From positions 1 to 64,000 of the forward strand of contig NZ_BMGD01000003.1 in the NCBI RefSeq assembly GCF_014639875.1: 64,000 bases of DNA, read 5' to 3'. This document shows, piece by piece, positions 8,948 through 17,779 of this stretch. The notes below the pieces were generated by a model, which did not search any database, was not told the origin of the DNA, and was given only the letters and a program-made list of their open reading frames with translations. This DNA is from Blastomonas aquatica. Lineage in GTDB: Bacteria > Pseudomonadota > Alphaproteobacteria > Sphingomonadales > Sphingomonadaceae. The position numbers and the translations under genes are program-made. Within the stretch, counting starts at the first letter, position 1. Every line of letters begins with the position of its first letter.

Positions 8948-11572
8948 ATGAACACAAACCAGTTCACACGCGCCGCGCTTTTCGTGCTGTTGTCGACCTC
9001 GGCGGCTTTGCCTGGCTATGCGCAGGATCGCCCTGCCGACGGGGCGGAGCGCGACAAGGACGACATCATCGTCACCGCCAACCGGCGCGAGGAAAATTTG
9101 CAGGACGTCTCGGGCGTCGTCCAGTCGTTGGGCTCCGAACAGCTGCGCCGGGACGGTATCGCCGAACTGCGACAGCTGCAGCTGGCCGTGCCCGGCCTGA
9201 GCATCGCCAACCAGGAAGGCAATGTCGAGATCTTCATCCGCGGCGTCGGTTCGGCAAACAATACCGAACTGGGCGATCCCGGCGCCGCCCCGCATCTCAA
9301 CGGCACCTATATCCCGCGTCCGCGCGGGCTCGGTCTGATGTTCTATGACCTTGAGCGCGTCGAGGTGAACAAGGGGCCGCAGGGCACGCTTTACGGGCGC
9401 AACGCGCTGGCGGGCACGCTCAATATCATCACCGCCAAGCCCAAGCTGGGCCAGTTCGGCGGCTATGCCCAGGCGGAGGTATCGAACCGCTCGTCTTATG
9501 CAGCGGAAGGCGCGATCAACGTGCCGCTGGGCAGCACCGCGGCGCTGCGCGCTTCGGCTTACTACGTCAACCGCGATTACGGCTTCAACAACGTGTCCAC
9601 CGGTGCGCCGGCAAACACGTTGAAGCCTGCGGGGCTCGAAGAGAATTACGCCGCCCGCCTCTCTTTCCTCTGGGAGCCGAGCGACCGCTTGAGCATCTCG
9701 ATCATCGGCGATTACGGCAAGGAGACGGGGACCGGCTATCCCGGTGCGAACATCTTCAGCGCGGTCGCAGCGACCGGCCTCAGGCCCGACAAGCTGAACC
9801 TCAGGGATGTCGTCTATCGCGGCCTGCAGGGCGATATGGAAAACGAGCTCTGGGGCGTCCAGGGAAAGATTGCCTATGATTTCGGTACTTTCGGTGCCGA
9901 GCTGACGGGCAGCTACCGCTCGGTCGATTTCTATCAGGTCAACGCCTCGAGCGACGGCATCGACTTTCCCGGTCGCGACCTATCGGCGGTGCAGTACGAC
10001 AATTTCTCGGGCAATTTCTGGCAGACCAAGTCCAAAAGCCAGGTCTATGAAGCGCGCATCTTCGCCAATGAAGACCAGCCGCTCCGCTGGAATCTGGGCG
10101 GCTTCTATTTCAACGAGGACCAGGCGGTCGGCTATCTCGCGCTCGCCGATCGCGGCTATTGCTGCTATTCGGCGACCGAATTCGTGATGCCGGAGGTGAA
10201 GGGCGAAAGCTTCGCCTTCTATGCCGACGGAACCTATGACGTCGCCGACCGGCTGCGGCTGATCGCGGGTATCCGCTATACCGAAGAGAAGAAGTCGCGT
10301 TTCGGCATCGGCGGGAACTGGGCGCTGACGTTGGGGGGCGAGGATTTCGCCTGCTGCTTTGCGACGCGCGTCGGCACCGAAGGCTTCCGGCCGGCCTTGC
10401 TCGACCGGCCCAACTTCAACGTGTCGAACATCACCACACCGCGCGGCCAGGCGCAGTTTCTGATCGAAGGCATCGCCCGGCCGGGCCTGCGCGACACGCT
10501 GATCGCGCAGATCGGATCGATCGCCAACGGCACCAACCCCAATGGGACCTGTATCGATCGGCCCGATATCGACAATGGCTTCGTCAACTGTCCCGCGGTC
10601 AACCCGGCGGATCGCAATGGCGGTTTCAGCTTTGCGAACCTTACCATTCCAGGTCAGCAGATTGGGCGTGCCAAGTTCGATTTCATCGACTGGCGCGTCG
10701 GGGTCGAATTCGACATCAACGACGACCACATGCTCTATGCCAAGGTCTCGACCGGGCACAAATCGGGCGGCTTCAACGACAGCTTCAACGGGTCGGCGAT
10801 CCCGGAAGAATTCCGGCCCGAAGACCTGCTGGTCTATGAATTCGGCAGCCGCAATGCCTTCGACCTGTTCAACCGCCCGGCGGTGTTCAACCTGACCGGC
10901 TTCTATTACGATTATAACAACCAGGTCTTCCAGGACCTGACCTGCATCAACCTCGACACCACTCAGTCCCCGCCGGTGTGCAACGGCTTTTCGCTGGTCA
11001 ACCGCAATATCGGCACGTCGCGGATCTATGGGGCAGAGGCCGAATTGCGCTTCAAGCTGCCGGGCAGTTTCGCGGTGGATCTGAACGCGGCGTTCCTAGA
11101 TACCCGCATTACGCGCGGCACGGTGGCCGATGCACGCGCGCAGGATTTTGGCGCAGGCGGCAATTCGCCGCTGATCAGCCTGGTGGGCAACCGCCTGCCG
11201 TTGGCGTCGAAGATCAATCTCAGCGCGCGGCTGTCGCAGTCCTTCCAGGCGGGGCCGGGCCGGTTCGACTGGCAGGCGCTGCTCAACTACCGCTCCTCCT
11301 ATTTCCTCAGCCAGTTCAACGAGGATGACATCGTCTTCCTCGACGGCACGCGACAGACCTCGCTGGCTGCGGGCTTCCCCGACCGGCAACAGGGCTTTTC
11401 GACGCTGAACCTGGGCATGGGTTATACGATCAGCAACTTCCGCATCGAGGCCTGGGCCAGCAACTTCCTGAACGAAGAGATATCGCAAAAGGCGCTGGTC
11501 GGATCGTCGCTCAATATCCGCTTCCTCAACGATGCGCGCAGCTATGGTCTTCGCGTTCGCGTGGACTTCTAG
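8948..11572 (+). CDS. TonB-dependent receptor, oligosaccharide uptake type
   Basis: An 874-residue outer-membrane receptor. Signal peptide with cleavage after GYAQ, a TonB-box-like DDIIVTANRREENLQDV, a plug domain (FIRGVGSANNTELGD, LERVEVNKGPQGTLYGRNALAGTLNI) and a long beta-barrel ending in the aromatic-terminal strand YGLRVRVDF. The barrel loops contain several Cys pairs (YCCYSA, FACCFA). Because it lies in the GH3 operon and next to two MFS sugar permeases, it probably imports beta-gluco-oligosaccharides released by the GH6 enzyme. The substrate is inferred from context only. Confidence 0.9.
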   Translation: MNTNQFTRAALFVLLSTSAALPGYAQDRPADGAERDKDDIIVTANRREENLQDVSGVVQSLGSEQLRRDGIAELRQLQLAVPGLSIANQEGNVEIFIRGVGSANNTELGDPGAAPHLNGTYIPRPRGLGLMFYDLERVEVNKGPQGTLYGRNALAGTLNIITAKPKLGQFGGYAQAEVSNRSSYAAEGAINVPLGSTAALRASAYYVNRDYGFNNVSTGAPANTLKPAGLEENYAARLSFLWEPSDRLSISIIGDYGKETGTGYPGANIFSAVAATGLRPDKLNLRDVVYRGLQGDMENELWGVQGKIAYDFGTFGAELTGSYRSVDFYQVNASSDGIDFPGRDLSAVQYDNFSGNFWQTKSKSQVYEARIFANEDQPLRWNLGGFYFNEDQAVGYLALADRGYCCYSATEFVMPEVKGESFAFYADGTYDVADRLRLIAGIRYTEEKKSRFGIGGNWALTLGGEDFACCFATRVGTEGFRPALLDRPNFNVSNITTPRGQAQFLIEGIARPGLRDTLIAQIGSIANGTNPNGTCIDRPDIDNGFVNCPAVNPADRNGGFSFANLTIPGQQIGRAKFDFIDWRVGVEFDINDDHMLYAKVSTGHKSGGFNDSFNGSAIPEEFRPEDLLVYEFGSRNAFDLFNRPAVFNLTGFYYDYNNQVFQDLTCINLDTTQSPPVCNGFSLVNRNIGTSRIYGAEAELRFKLPGSFAVDLNAAFLDTRITRGTVADARAQDFGAGGNSPLISLVGNRLPLASKINLSARLSQSFQAGPGRFDWQALLNYRSSYFLSQFNEDDIVFLDGTRQTSLAAGFPDRQQGFSTLNLGMGYTISNFRIEAWASNFLNEEISQKALVGSSLNIRFLNDARSYGLRVRVDF

Positions 11573-11750
11573 GCGGGGCTCCGGCTGCTGCCGGTCCTTC
11601 GTGCGGATTTCTGGTGTTCGGTGATCTCTCCGCGACGAAATGGACCATTTCCCGCGCGATCACTTCAGGCATAAGGGGGCCAACGCCCGGGCCGTTCATG
11701 CGCTTGTGGCGGATGAGCGGTCCGGGAGGGCGGGCCTGGGTACGGTGCGG

Positions 11751-12977
11751 ATGAAGCCATGGGTGCCGGAGCTGGAGCATGAGCGTTGGGCGGCAGACCC
11801 GGTGACCCGGGACACGGCACGGCCGAGCCCTGGCTTTCTGCTGCTCTATGCGCTCGCCTATGCCGGCGGCGTCATCGCTTATACCCCGTTCCTGATGCTG
11901 ATGCTGCCCGCTCGGGTGACCGAACTGGTCGGCAACCAGGATGTGCGTTGGCTGGGCTATATCGTCTTTGCCGGGGCCATCGCCGCCAGCCTTTCGGGCG
12001 TCGCCTCCGGCTGGCTGAGTGACACAAGCCGTCGCCGCAGGGAATGGGTCGCGTTGGGCTTGGCAACGACGGTGGCGCTGCAACTCGCAATCGCACAGGC
12101 AGGCACCATCCAGACGCTGCTATGGCTGGTCGTGGGCTGGCAGATGGCGCTCAACTTGATGCTCACTCCGCTGGTCGCCTGGGCCGGCGATCACGTGCCC
12201 GATGACCAGAAAGGGCTGCTCGGCGGCCTGTTGTCGCTTGCGCCGCCCTTGGGCGCGCTTTCCGCGATGCTGTTGCCTGAAAATGGCTCGGAAGACCTGG
12301 GCGCCAAGGCTGCGACCATCGCTGCCATGACGGTGACGCTCGTGCTGCCCCTGTTGCTGTTTTCCCCATCGGCACCGCCCCCGCTTGCGCCCGTCAGATC
12401 GGCTGGCACGGCTGTCGTGCATGCTTCGGTCACCGTCCGGGTCTGGCTGGCGCGGCTGTTGATGCAACTATCGGGTGCAGCGCTGGCAGCCTATCTGTAC
12501 TTCTGGCTGCGCAGCCTCGACCCCGCGCTGGACGATGACGGCAAGATGCTGCTCTATGCAGGCGGGCTGACGGCCTCGGTCGGCGCTGCGCTGTTGCTGG
12601 GGCGCTGGACCGATCGCCATGGCCGCCCTTTTGCCGCTCTGGCACTGACCGCCGTCGCGGCGGCAGCGGCGCTGCTGATCATGGCACTGGCGGACACGCC
12701 GGCGATTGCCAAGTTGGCCTATATGCTGTTCGCTACCGCCAATGCGGCGTTTCTGGCGCTGCATGCCAGCCAGACGCTGCGCATACTGCCTCATGCAGCT
12801 TCGCGCGGGCTGGGGATCGGTCTGTTCAACCTCACCAACACCGCACCATCGCTGATCATGCCCTGGATCGCGATTTCGGTGGTGCCGGACTTTGGCTATG
12901 CCAGCCTGTTCGTGGTTCTGGCGCTGCTGGCGCTGGCGGCGGCGCAGCTGCTGTCCAGCCTGCCGCAAGATGCATGA
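11751..12977 (+). CDS. MFS sugar permease
   Basis: A 408-residue, twelve-helix inner-membrane protein. Helix 2-3 carries the MFS motif A equivalent GWLSDTSRRRR, and the second half has the related GRWTDRHGRP. The frame is open to 11640, but the stretch before 11751 is unlike a transporter N-terminus, so ATG 11751 is taken; no clear ribosome site supports any start. It follows the TonB receptor by 178 bases and precedes the FucP-type permease. It probably moves cellobiose or glucose across the inner membrane; the exact substrate cannot be read. Confidence 0.8.
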   Translation: MKPWVPELEHERWAADPVTRDTARPSPGFLLLYALAYAGGVIAYTPFLMLMLPARVTELVGNQDVRWLGYIVFAGAIAASLSGVASGWLSDTSRRRREWVALGLATTVALQLAIAQAGTIQTLLWLVVGWQMALNLMLTPLVAWAGDHVPDDQKGLLGGLLSLAPPLGALSAMLLPENGSEDLGAKAATIAAMTVTLVLPLLLFSPSAPPPLAPVRSAGTAVVHASVTVRVWLARLLMQLSGAALAAYLYFWLRSLDPALDDDGKMLLYAGGLTASVGAALLLGRWTDRHGRPFAALALTAVAAAAALLIMALADTPAIAKLAYMLFATANAAFLALHASQTLRILPHAASRGLGIGLFNLTNTAPSLIMPWIAISVVPDFGYASLFVVLALLALAAAQLLSSLPQDA

Positions 12978-13015
12978 TGCCGCCTGGCCGGACGGTCCGA
13001 TGCTCTGTGCTTTGG

Positions 13016-13035
13016 GCGATCCGTGCACGGATCGC
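13016..13035. promoter_or_regulatory. Perfect 20-bp palindrome between the two permease genes
   Basis: GCGATCCGTGCACGGATCGC is fully self-complementary. It lies 38 bases after one MFS stop and 58 before the next start. A second hairpin (GGCGGGC-aagg-GCCCGCC, 13056-13073) follows without a T-tract. The palindrome may be a dimeric operator for the FucP-type gene or part of a terminator; neither is proven. Confidence 0.4.
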
Positions 13036-13093
13036 GCATCGAAATTTGACAAGAAGGCGGGCAAGGGCCCGCCGCTAGAATGAGGATGATTGC

Positions 13094-14377
13094 ATGGCGC
13101 TCGCACCGCAGAACATGAACGGCAATCCTGCAGAGTCAGGAGGGCATGTCGATGCGCCTGAACTGCGCCTGTTCGTCTTCGGGCTGTTCTTTATCTTCGG
13201 CGGCATCACCTCGCTCAATGATGTGATCATCCCAAAGCTGAAAGAGCTGTTCACGCTGAACTACACACAGGCGATGCTGGTGCAGTTCTGCTTCTTCACC
13301 GCTTATCTGCTGATCGGCATTCCGGGAGCCAAGCTGGTCAAGAAGGTCGGCTATATGCGCGGCGCGGTGTGCGGGCTGTTGCTGATGATGCTGGGCTGTC
13401 TGCTGTTCATCCCCGCTTCGCGCAATGCGACCTATGGGCTGTTTCTGTTCGCGCTGTTCGTGCTGGCGAGCGGCGTGGTGATCGTCCAGGTCGTGGCCAA
13501 TCCGCTCATCTCGATGCTGGGCCGGCCGCAGACCGCGTCGAGCCGCCTGACATTTGCTCAGGCGTTCAACTCGCTGGGCACCACCATCTTCCCCATTGTC
13601 GGATCGGCGCTCATCCTCGGCAGCCTCGCCTCGGTCGGTGCGGACCAGTTTTCCGGCCCGGCGCTCGATGCCTATCGCACCGCGGAAAGCCAGGCGATCG
13701 TCAACGGCTATCTCGGAATTGCGGCCGCGCTTGCGGTGGTGGCCGGCGCGGTGTGGCTGTTCCGCAACCGGTTGAAGGGCGAAAAGCACGAAGCAAGCAG
13801 CGGCCTTGCCGGGTTCGACCTGCTCAAGCGCCGTCGCTTCGGCTTCGGCGCCCTGTGCATTTTCCTGTATGTCGGCGCAGAAGTCTCGATCGGCTCGCTG
13901 ATCGTCAACTATCTGATGCAGCCCCAGGTCATGGGCTTGCCCGAACAGGCGGCAGGCAAGCTCATCGGCCTGTACTGGGGCGGCGCGATGGTCGGCCGCT
14001 TCATCGGATCCGGCCTGATGCGCTTTGTCAGCCCCAACAAGCTGCTCGCTGCTGTAGCCATCGGAGCCATCGCGCTGATTATCGTTTCCACCAGCACCAG
14101 CGGTGCGGTATCGGGATACAGCCTGCTGGCCATCGGCCTGATGAACGCCATCATGTTCCCGACCATCTTCAGCCTGGCGTCGGACCAGCTTGGCCCTCGC
14201 GCTGCCGACGGATCGGGCATCATCAACATTGCGATCTTTGGCGGGGCGGTGATCCCGCTCGCCACTGGCGCGCTGGCCGATGCGACCGGCAATCTGGGCC
14301 TCGCGATGCTGCTCCCGGCTTTGTGCTATGCGGTGATCGGCGGCTATGGCTATTACGCGCGGCCGCAGGCGGTGTGA
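13094..14377 (+). CDS. FucP/GluP-family sugar:proton symporter
   Basis: A 427-residue MFS protein of the fucose/glucose-galactose family. Family landmarks are FGLFFIFGGITSLNDVIIPKL at helix 1, QFCFFTAYLLIGIPGAKLVKKVGY, VVANPLISMLG and LTFAQAFNSLGTTIFP. It imports monosaccharides across the inner membrane with protons, most likely glucose released by the GH3 enzyme in this setting. An ATG with GAGGATGATTGC upstream is a reasonable start. It is the last gene of the beta-glucan locus. Confidence 0.9.
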   Translation: MALAPQNMNGNPAESGGHVDAPELRLFVFGLFFIFGGITSLNDVIIPKLKELFTLNYTQAMLVQFCFFTAYLLIGIPGAKLVKKVGYMRGAVCGLLLMMLGCLLFIPASRNATYGLFLFALFVLASGVVIVQVVANPLISMLGRPQTASSRLTFAQAFNSLGTTIFPIVGSALILGSLASVGADQFSGPALDAYRTAESQAIVNGYLGIAAALAVVAGAVWLFRNRLKGEKHEASSGLAGFDLLKRRRFGFGALCIFLYVGAEVSIGSLIVNYLMQPQVMGLPEQAAGKLIGLYWGGAMVGRFIGSGLMRFVSPNKLLAAVAIGAIALIIVSTSTSGAVSGYSLLAIGLMNAIMFPTIFSLASDQLGPRAADGSGIINIAIFGGAVIPLATGALADATGNLGLAMLLPALCYAVIGGYGYYARPQAV

Positions 14378-15297
14378 TGCGAGCGATGCCTGGCGGCCAC
14401 CTGTGCGGCGCGCCAGCCAGGCCGGGGAGACGCGGTAAGGCGGACGGCAGTTCGCCGATGATCCAGACGTGCGTGGACGCGCGTCGAGGGAAGTGGCGCA
14501 TCATTGGGGAAGGGTTGGGATACTGTGGGGTGTTGCACCCATCGGGCAGGTCCATCTGCGAAGGGCCTTGGTCAAAGGCACCAACGATGGGATAGTGCAG
14601 GTCGGGCAGGTTCGCCCGGGCTGCTGCAATTGATCGTTCACGAACACGCTGCGCCGGGCCAGCGCCTAATCGCTGAGATGGTCTAGCACTGGCATTTGCC
14701 ATTCCACCTCGCACAAGCTCCATCGGGCAGGCTGATCTGCCCGCATTTGCATACGGTGAGCAGCATCTCGCAGCCGAACCTCCAAGAGAATTTATCGAAT
14801 TCCTTGCCTCGCTTGCTGAGGAAATCGGAAAAAATATTCGACATGAATAGAGTGTTGTGGCATAAAATCGAGCAGGTTAAAGACCGCGTAGGGTAGTTTA
14901 GGGAACGGTGCGTGGGAATGGTATCATTGGCGAATTATTTAAAAAAATATTTCAAATACATAGACTTAACTTAGTGAAGCCACCCTCTCCGCCAGTGGCT
15001 GGTTTGAATTGGTCCAGCACATTCCAAAATCTACCTGCAAGTGATAGAATAGAGGTAACGGCAGAAAACTGAGGGGGACATCAGGACTTTTGCCAAATCG
15101 GTTCCTGATCACACGCCCTTGAAATACAGGCCGAGCGTGTTGTTCAGGTCTTCCTTGAAAATCAGCGCATCTCCGACTCTTTGATAGGCAATCTTCCGTG
15201 CCGCTGTTTCGCAGCCGATGACCCTGAATCCTTGTGAAATTACGGCGTTTATCCCCTTTGGATACGTGATTGATGCAACGCCCTGAAATGGCTGACG
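14378..15297. other. Gene-poor, AT-richer stretch with coding remnants
   Basis: No intact gene is supported in these 920 bases. The plus-strand frame ending at the TAG near 14850 reads PREFIEFLASLAEEIGKN before the stop and looks like the tail of a lost protein; its frame is closed upstream by TGA with no start codon. A 7-bp hairpin (CGGGCAG-gctgat-CTGCCCG) lies near 14725. The stretch 14930-14990 is markedly AT-rich. It may be a scar of insertion and deletion between the glycan locus and the next block. Confidence 0.45.
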
Positions 15298-15324
15298 TTG
15301 CTCACCTCGGAGGAGGTGAGCAAG
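15109..15324 (-). pseudogene. Possible 3' coding remnant, unknown family
   Basis: On the minus strand a 72-codon open stretch without any usual start codon ends at the TGA 15111-15109. Its last part reads ITYPKGINAVISQGFRVIG and AYQRVGDALIFKEDLNNTLG, which has the look of real protein. I do not recognise the family. It overlaps the hairpin and start of the disrupted plus-strand gene, so at most one of the two was functional. Confidence 0.25.
15298..15323 (+). promoter_or_regulatory. Hairpin covering the ribosome site of the next gene
   Basis: A perfect 11-bp stem (ttgctcacctc / gaggtgagcaa) with a GGAG loop ends three bases before the ATG at 15327. The Shine-Dalgarno sequence GGAGGAGGTGAG is entirely in the loop and 3' arm, so in RNA the stem would mask it. 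It could be a translational switch, a thermosensor or a protein-binding site. There is no U-tract, so it is not an intrinsic terminator. Confidence 0.5.
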
Positions 15325-15326
15325 TC

Positions 15327-15877
15327 ATGGGCCTTGATTTAGTTCTAGAGTTTGAAATTGAAAAGGGTCGGAGCCCCGATCTTGAAAGTGTCGCCCGCGC
15401 GCTGCTGGCTTGGAATGATGCCGTCCAAGCAGCGTGCGCCGCCATTTCGCCGAGTGTAAAAGTAGTCGTGGAGCTGGCAGGGGTCGAGCATGGCAGCTAA
15501 AGCTTCAAGCAAACACGGCGCGTTCTGGAGGGCGTCGGGGAGTCTCTCGAGGAAGGCGCTGCGGAATTTCCGATAGTCTGGAAATCAACAAAGGCGCTGG
15601 CAAAGTGCATCGCAGGCGGTGTGCTTTTATCCGCAATAGCCGCCGAAATGGCTCCCGAAACTGGTAAACCTGATGACCAGATGGAAGTGTTCGAGGATAT
15701 GCCCCGGGCTGCCCGTTCCATTTCCATGCGATCCCCAACCAATTCATCGACATTTATGCCGACATTCCGTTTTCAACGAACGAGGCCAAGATAATCGTCG
15801 TTACCGGTGTCCTCGAACTCACTGGCCAAAACGAGAGCGGCATGTTCTATCGGATGAAGGCGGCCAGTCTCGCTTGA
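15327..15877 (+). pseudogene. Disrupted gene, unknown function
   Basis: From ATG 15327 (strong ribosome site) a frame starts MGLDLVLEFEIEKGRSPDLE and meets an in-frame TAA at 15498-15500. The same frame then continues with protein-like sequence (RRVLEGVGESLEEGAAEFPI, KALAKCIAGGVLLSAIAAEM) to about 15700. There the coding signal moves to another frame (HAIPNQFIDIYADIPFSTNE) that stops at 15875-15877. Repaired, this would be about 183 residues with a short hydrophobic segment in the middle. One nonsense change and one frameshift indicate a recently inactivated gene or sequencing errors. I do not recognise the family. Confidence 0.55.
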
Positions 15878-15996
15878 TGCTGGCACCAGTGCGCCCGCCA
15901 CGGCTTCTGGGTGAGCAACTGTAAATTGTGGGCAGGTGGCCGCGATAGACCAAGCAACACGCCCGGTTGGTGTGACGGGACTCAGTCCCGGTGCTG

Positions 15997-16821
15997 CTAT
16001 TGCGGGGTTTTGACTGATTCAACCTCGTCTGTGTGCACCAGGAAGGACGTAAGCTGTGCGGGTCCGAACGCCGTGGTGAGCGCGGTATCGGTCGCGTCGC
16101 GGCCGCGCGCCATCAGGATGCGGCCGATACGCGGGCGATTGTGGCGCGCATCGTAGGTGTACCAGTCACCTGCGATATAGACGTCGATCCAGGCAGAGAA
16201 GTCCATCGGCGCATCGACGGGCGGGATACCGATATCGCCGAGATAGCCAGTGCAATAGCGCGCCGGTATGTTCATGCAGCGACACAGTGTGATCGCAAGA
16301 TGGGCGAAGTCGCGGCATACACCCTGCTTTTCTTGATATGCGTTCCAGGCGGTTTTGTCCGAGCGCGCATGTTCATAGCCGAACTTGATATGATTGTGGA
16401 CAAACGCCACGATCGCATCGACGCGGTCGCGCGCCGACTCGAACTGGGCGAATTCGGCCCAGGCCACCCCCATCAAGCGGTCGGTCTCGCAATAGCGGCT
16501 GCCCAGCAGATAGATCAGGATGTCGTCGGGCAGCTCCGCGACCGGTGTCGATGGCGCATCGGGAGCGCGGGCATCTTCAAGACCGCTATCTTCGATCACG
16601 AAATCGGCTGACAGCGTGACGCCGCCCGGTGGGACGGTGAGCCGGGTGCAGATGTTGCCGAAGCTGTCCTCGTAATTATAGATCGGAATGATCGGAGAGG
16701 TCTCGATCTGCTGCGGTGTCTGCAGGTCCTTCTGTCGCGATGGATGGATGCTCAGCATCGCCATCATCGGCGTCGCACTCGCGGTTTCAAAGTGTATTTC
16801 ATATCCAGCCCTGATCAGCAC
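15997..16821 (-). CDS. Transglutaminase-like protein with altered catalytic His
   Basis: A 274-residue protein starting at a GTG (LIRAGYEIHFE) that overlaps the end of the preceding gene. The N-terminal third is a beta-rich domain and the rest a transglutaminase-like thiol fold. The catalytic Cys is in KQGVCRDFAHLAI and the Asp region in WYTYDARHNRPRIG. The catalytic His position reads DFSAWID, where relatives I recall have DFHAWFE, so His is Ser. The end TTAFGPAQLTSF is typical of this subfamily. With its partner it forms a two-gene operon divergent from the formylglutamate amidohydrolase. Substrates are unknown; these domains usually act as peptidases or amidases on unusual peptides. Confidence 0.8.
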   Translation of the reverse strand: MLIRAGYEIHFETASATPMMAMLSIHPSRQKDLQTPQQIETSPIIPIYNYEDSFGNICTRLTVPPGGVTLSADFVIEDSGLEDARAPDAPSTPVAELPDDILIYLLGSRYCETDRLMGVAWAEFAQFESARDRVDAIVAFVHNHIKFGYEHARSDKTAWNAYQEKQGVCRDFAHLAITLCRCMNIPARYCTGYLGDIGIPPVDAPMDFSAWIDVYIAGDWYTYDARHNRPRIGRILMARGRDATDTALTTAFGPAQLTSFLVHTDEVESVKTPQ

Positions 16822-17768
16822 GTTTCCGAATTCCTCATGTTGTCGGCACTCCGGGTATTGGTGGCTCCGCCCGAACCCCTGGCTGGATTGCTGCCGGTTT
16901 CGGCTTTCAGCACATCGACGGTCACATCCATGCCGAGATAGCTCGCAGGAAACCCGCTCCAACTCCCCGACAGAGGCACTGCCTGATAGGGATCGCGCGC
17001 GACTGCGACGCGGACGAGACCGCGACTGCCGACGATGCCGTTTGTGGGGTCGAATTCGATCCAGCCCGAGCCGGGAAGGAAGACCCGCACCCAGGCGTGG
17101 GTGTTGCCACCGCCGACGCGTCCTTCGCTGCGGCCGGGGCTGTAGACATATCCCGATACAAACCGGGCCGCCAGACCAAGCGCCCGGACCGCTTCGATCA
17201 TCAGGACAGCGAAGTCGCGGCATGTCCCCTGACGCAAGGTGAGAGTTTCAATTGGCGACTGCGTCCCCTTTTCGTGCCGGGGCACATAAGTGAAGCTCTG
17301 CTTGATCGTCGTCGCCATGTCAGTGAGCAACTCGAGGGTGTCGGTGGGACCGTCCTTGCGGAGAAAATTATACGCCCATTTGTCGATCACCCGTCCGACA
17401 TCGAGATATTGGCGTTCAATCGAGCGGAGGAGATCAGGCATGTCCTCAGAGGCATAGGTAAAAGGGAAAAGGCGGGCATAATCCTGGATGTCGATTTGCT
17501 CGCGTTCGAGCGGCGCATGATCGAGGGTCATCTCGCTCACCACCTTCAGGATCTTCGCGCGGGTGTCGAACAGCGCGATGGCGACCGAATTGCCGAGCAC
17601 ATCGTGCAGCCATCGCAGCTCGCACGGTCGGGGAGAAATATCGAGGTCGGCCTTCACAAGGCGCTGGTCGAAACTCTCGCGCGGCCTCATCATGATCCTG
17701 TGCTCGCCGAAGGCCACCGGTTGGCGATACCTGTATTCGGTCGTATGGCGGATCGTGAGCAAGGGCAT
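16815..17768 (-). CDS. Transglutaminase-like cysteine protease/amidase
   Basis: A 317-residue protein with the bacterial transglutaminase N-terminal domain (LLTIRHTTEYRYRQPVAFGE, RWLHDVLGNSVA) and a thiol catalytic domain with the complete triad: Cys in RQGTCRDFAVLM, His in NTHAWVRVFLPG and Asp in WIEFDPTNGI. ATG 17768 is chosen because the family begins at this point; the frame extends 16 codons further. It lies first in the pair, overlapping the next gene by seven bases. It is cytoplasmic, as no signal peptide is seen. Such genes often sit beside ATP-grasp and alpha-E proteins in peptide-modification clusters, which are absent here. Confidence 0.85.
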   Translation of the reverse strand: MPLLTIRHTTEYRYRQPVAFGEHRIMMRPRESFDQRLVKADLDISPRPCELRWLHDVLGNSVAIALFDTRAKILKVVSEMTLDHAPLEREQIDIQDYARLFPFTYASEDMPDLLRSIERQYLDVGRVIDKWAYNFLRKDGPTDTLELLTDMATTIKQSFTYVPRHEKGTQSPIETLTLRQGTCRDFAVLMIEAVRALGLAARFVSGYVYSPGRSEGRVGGGNTHAWVRVFLPGSGWIEFDPTNGIVGSRGLVRVAVARDPYQAVPLSGSWSGFPASYLGMDVTVDVLKAETGSNPARGSGGATNTRSADNMRNSETC

Positions 17769-17779
17769 GAAAGGCTTTC

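Noticed and set aside
9980-10759. 259-codon antisense frame within the TonB receptor
   Set aside because: A shadow frame caused by codon-position GC bias; the receptor on the other strand is unmistakable.
11640-11750. 37-codon extension of the first MFS gene
   Set aside because: Hydrophilic and unlike MFS N-termini; no better ribosome signal.
14696-14896. 66-codon frame in the AT-richer region
   Set aside because: A different frame of the same DNA gives the more protein-like remnant ending near 14850; neither is an intact gene.
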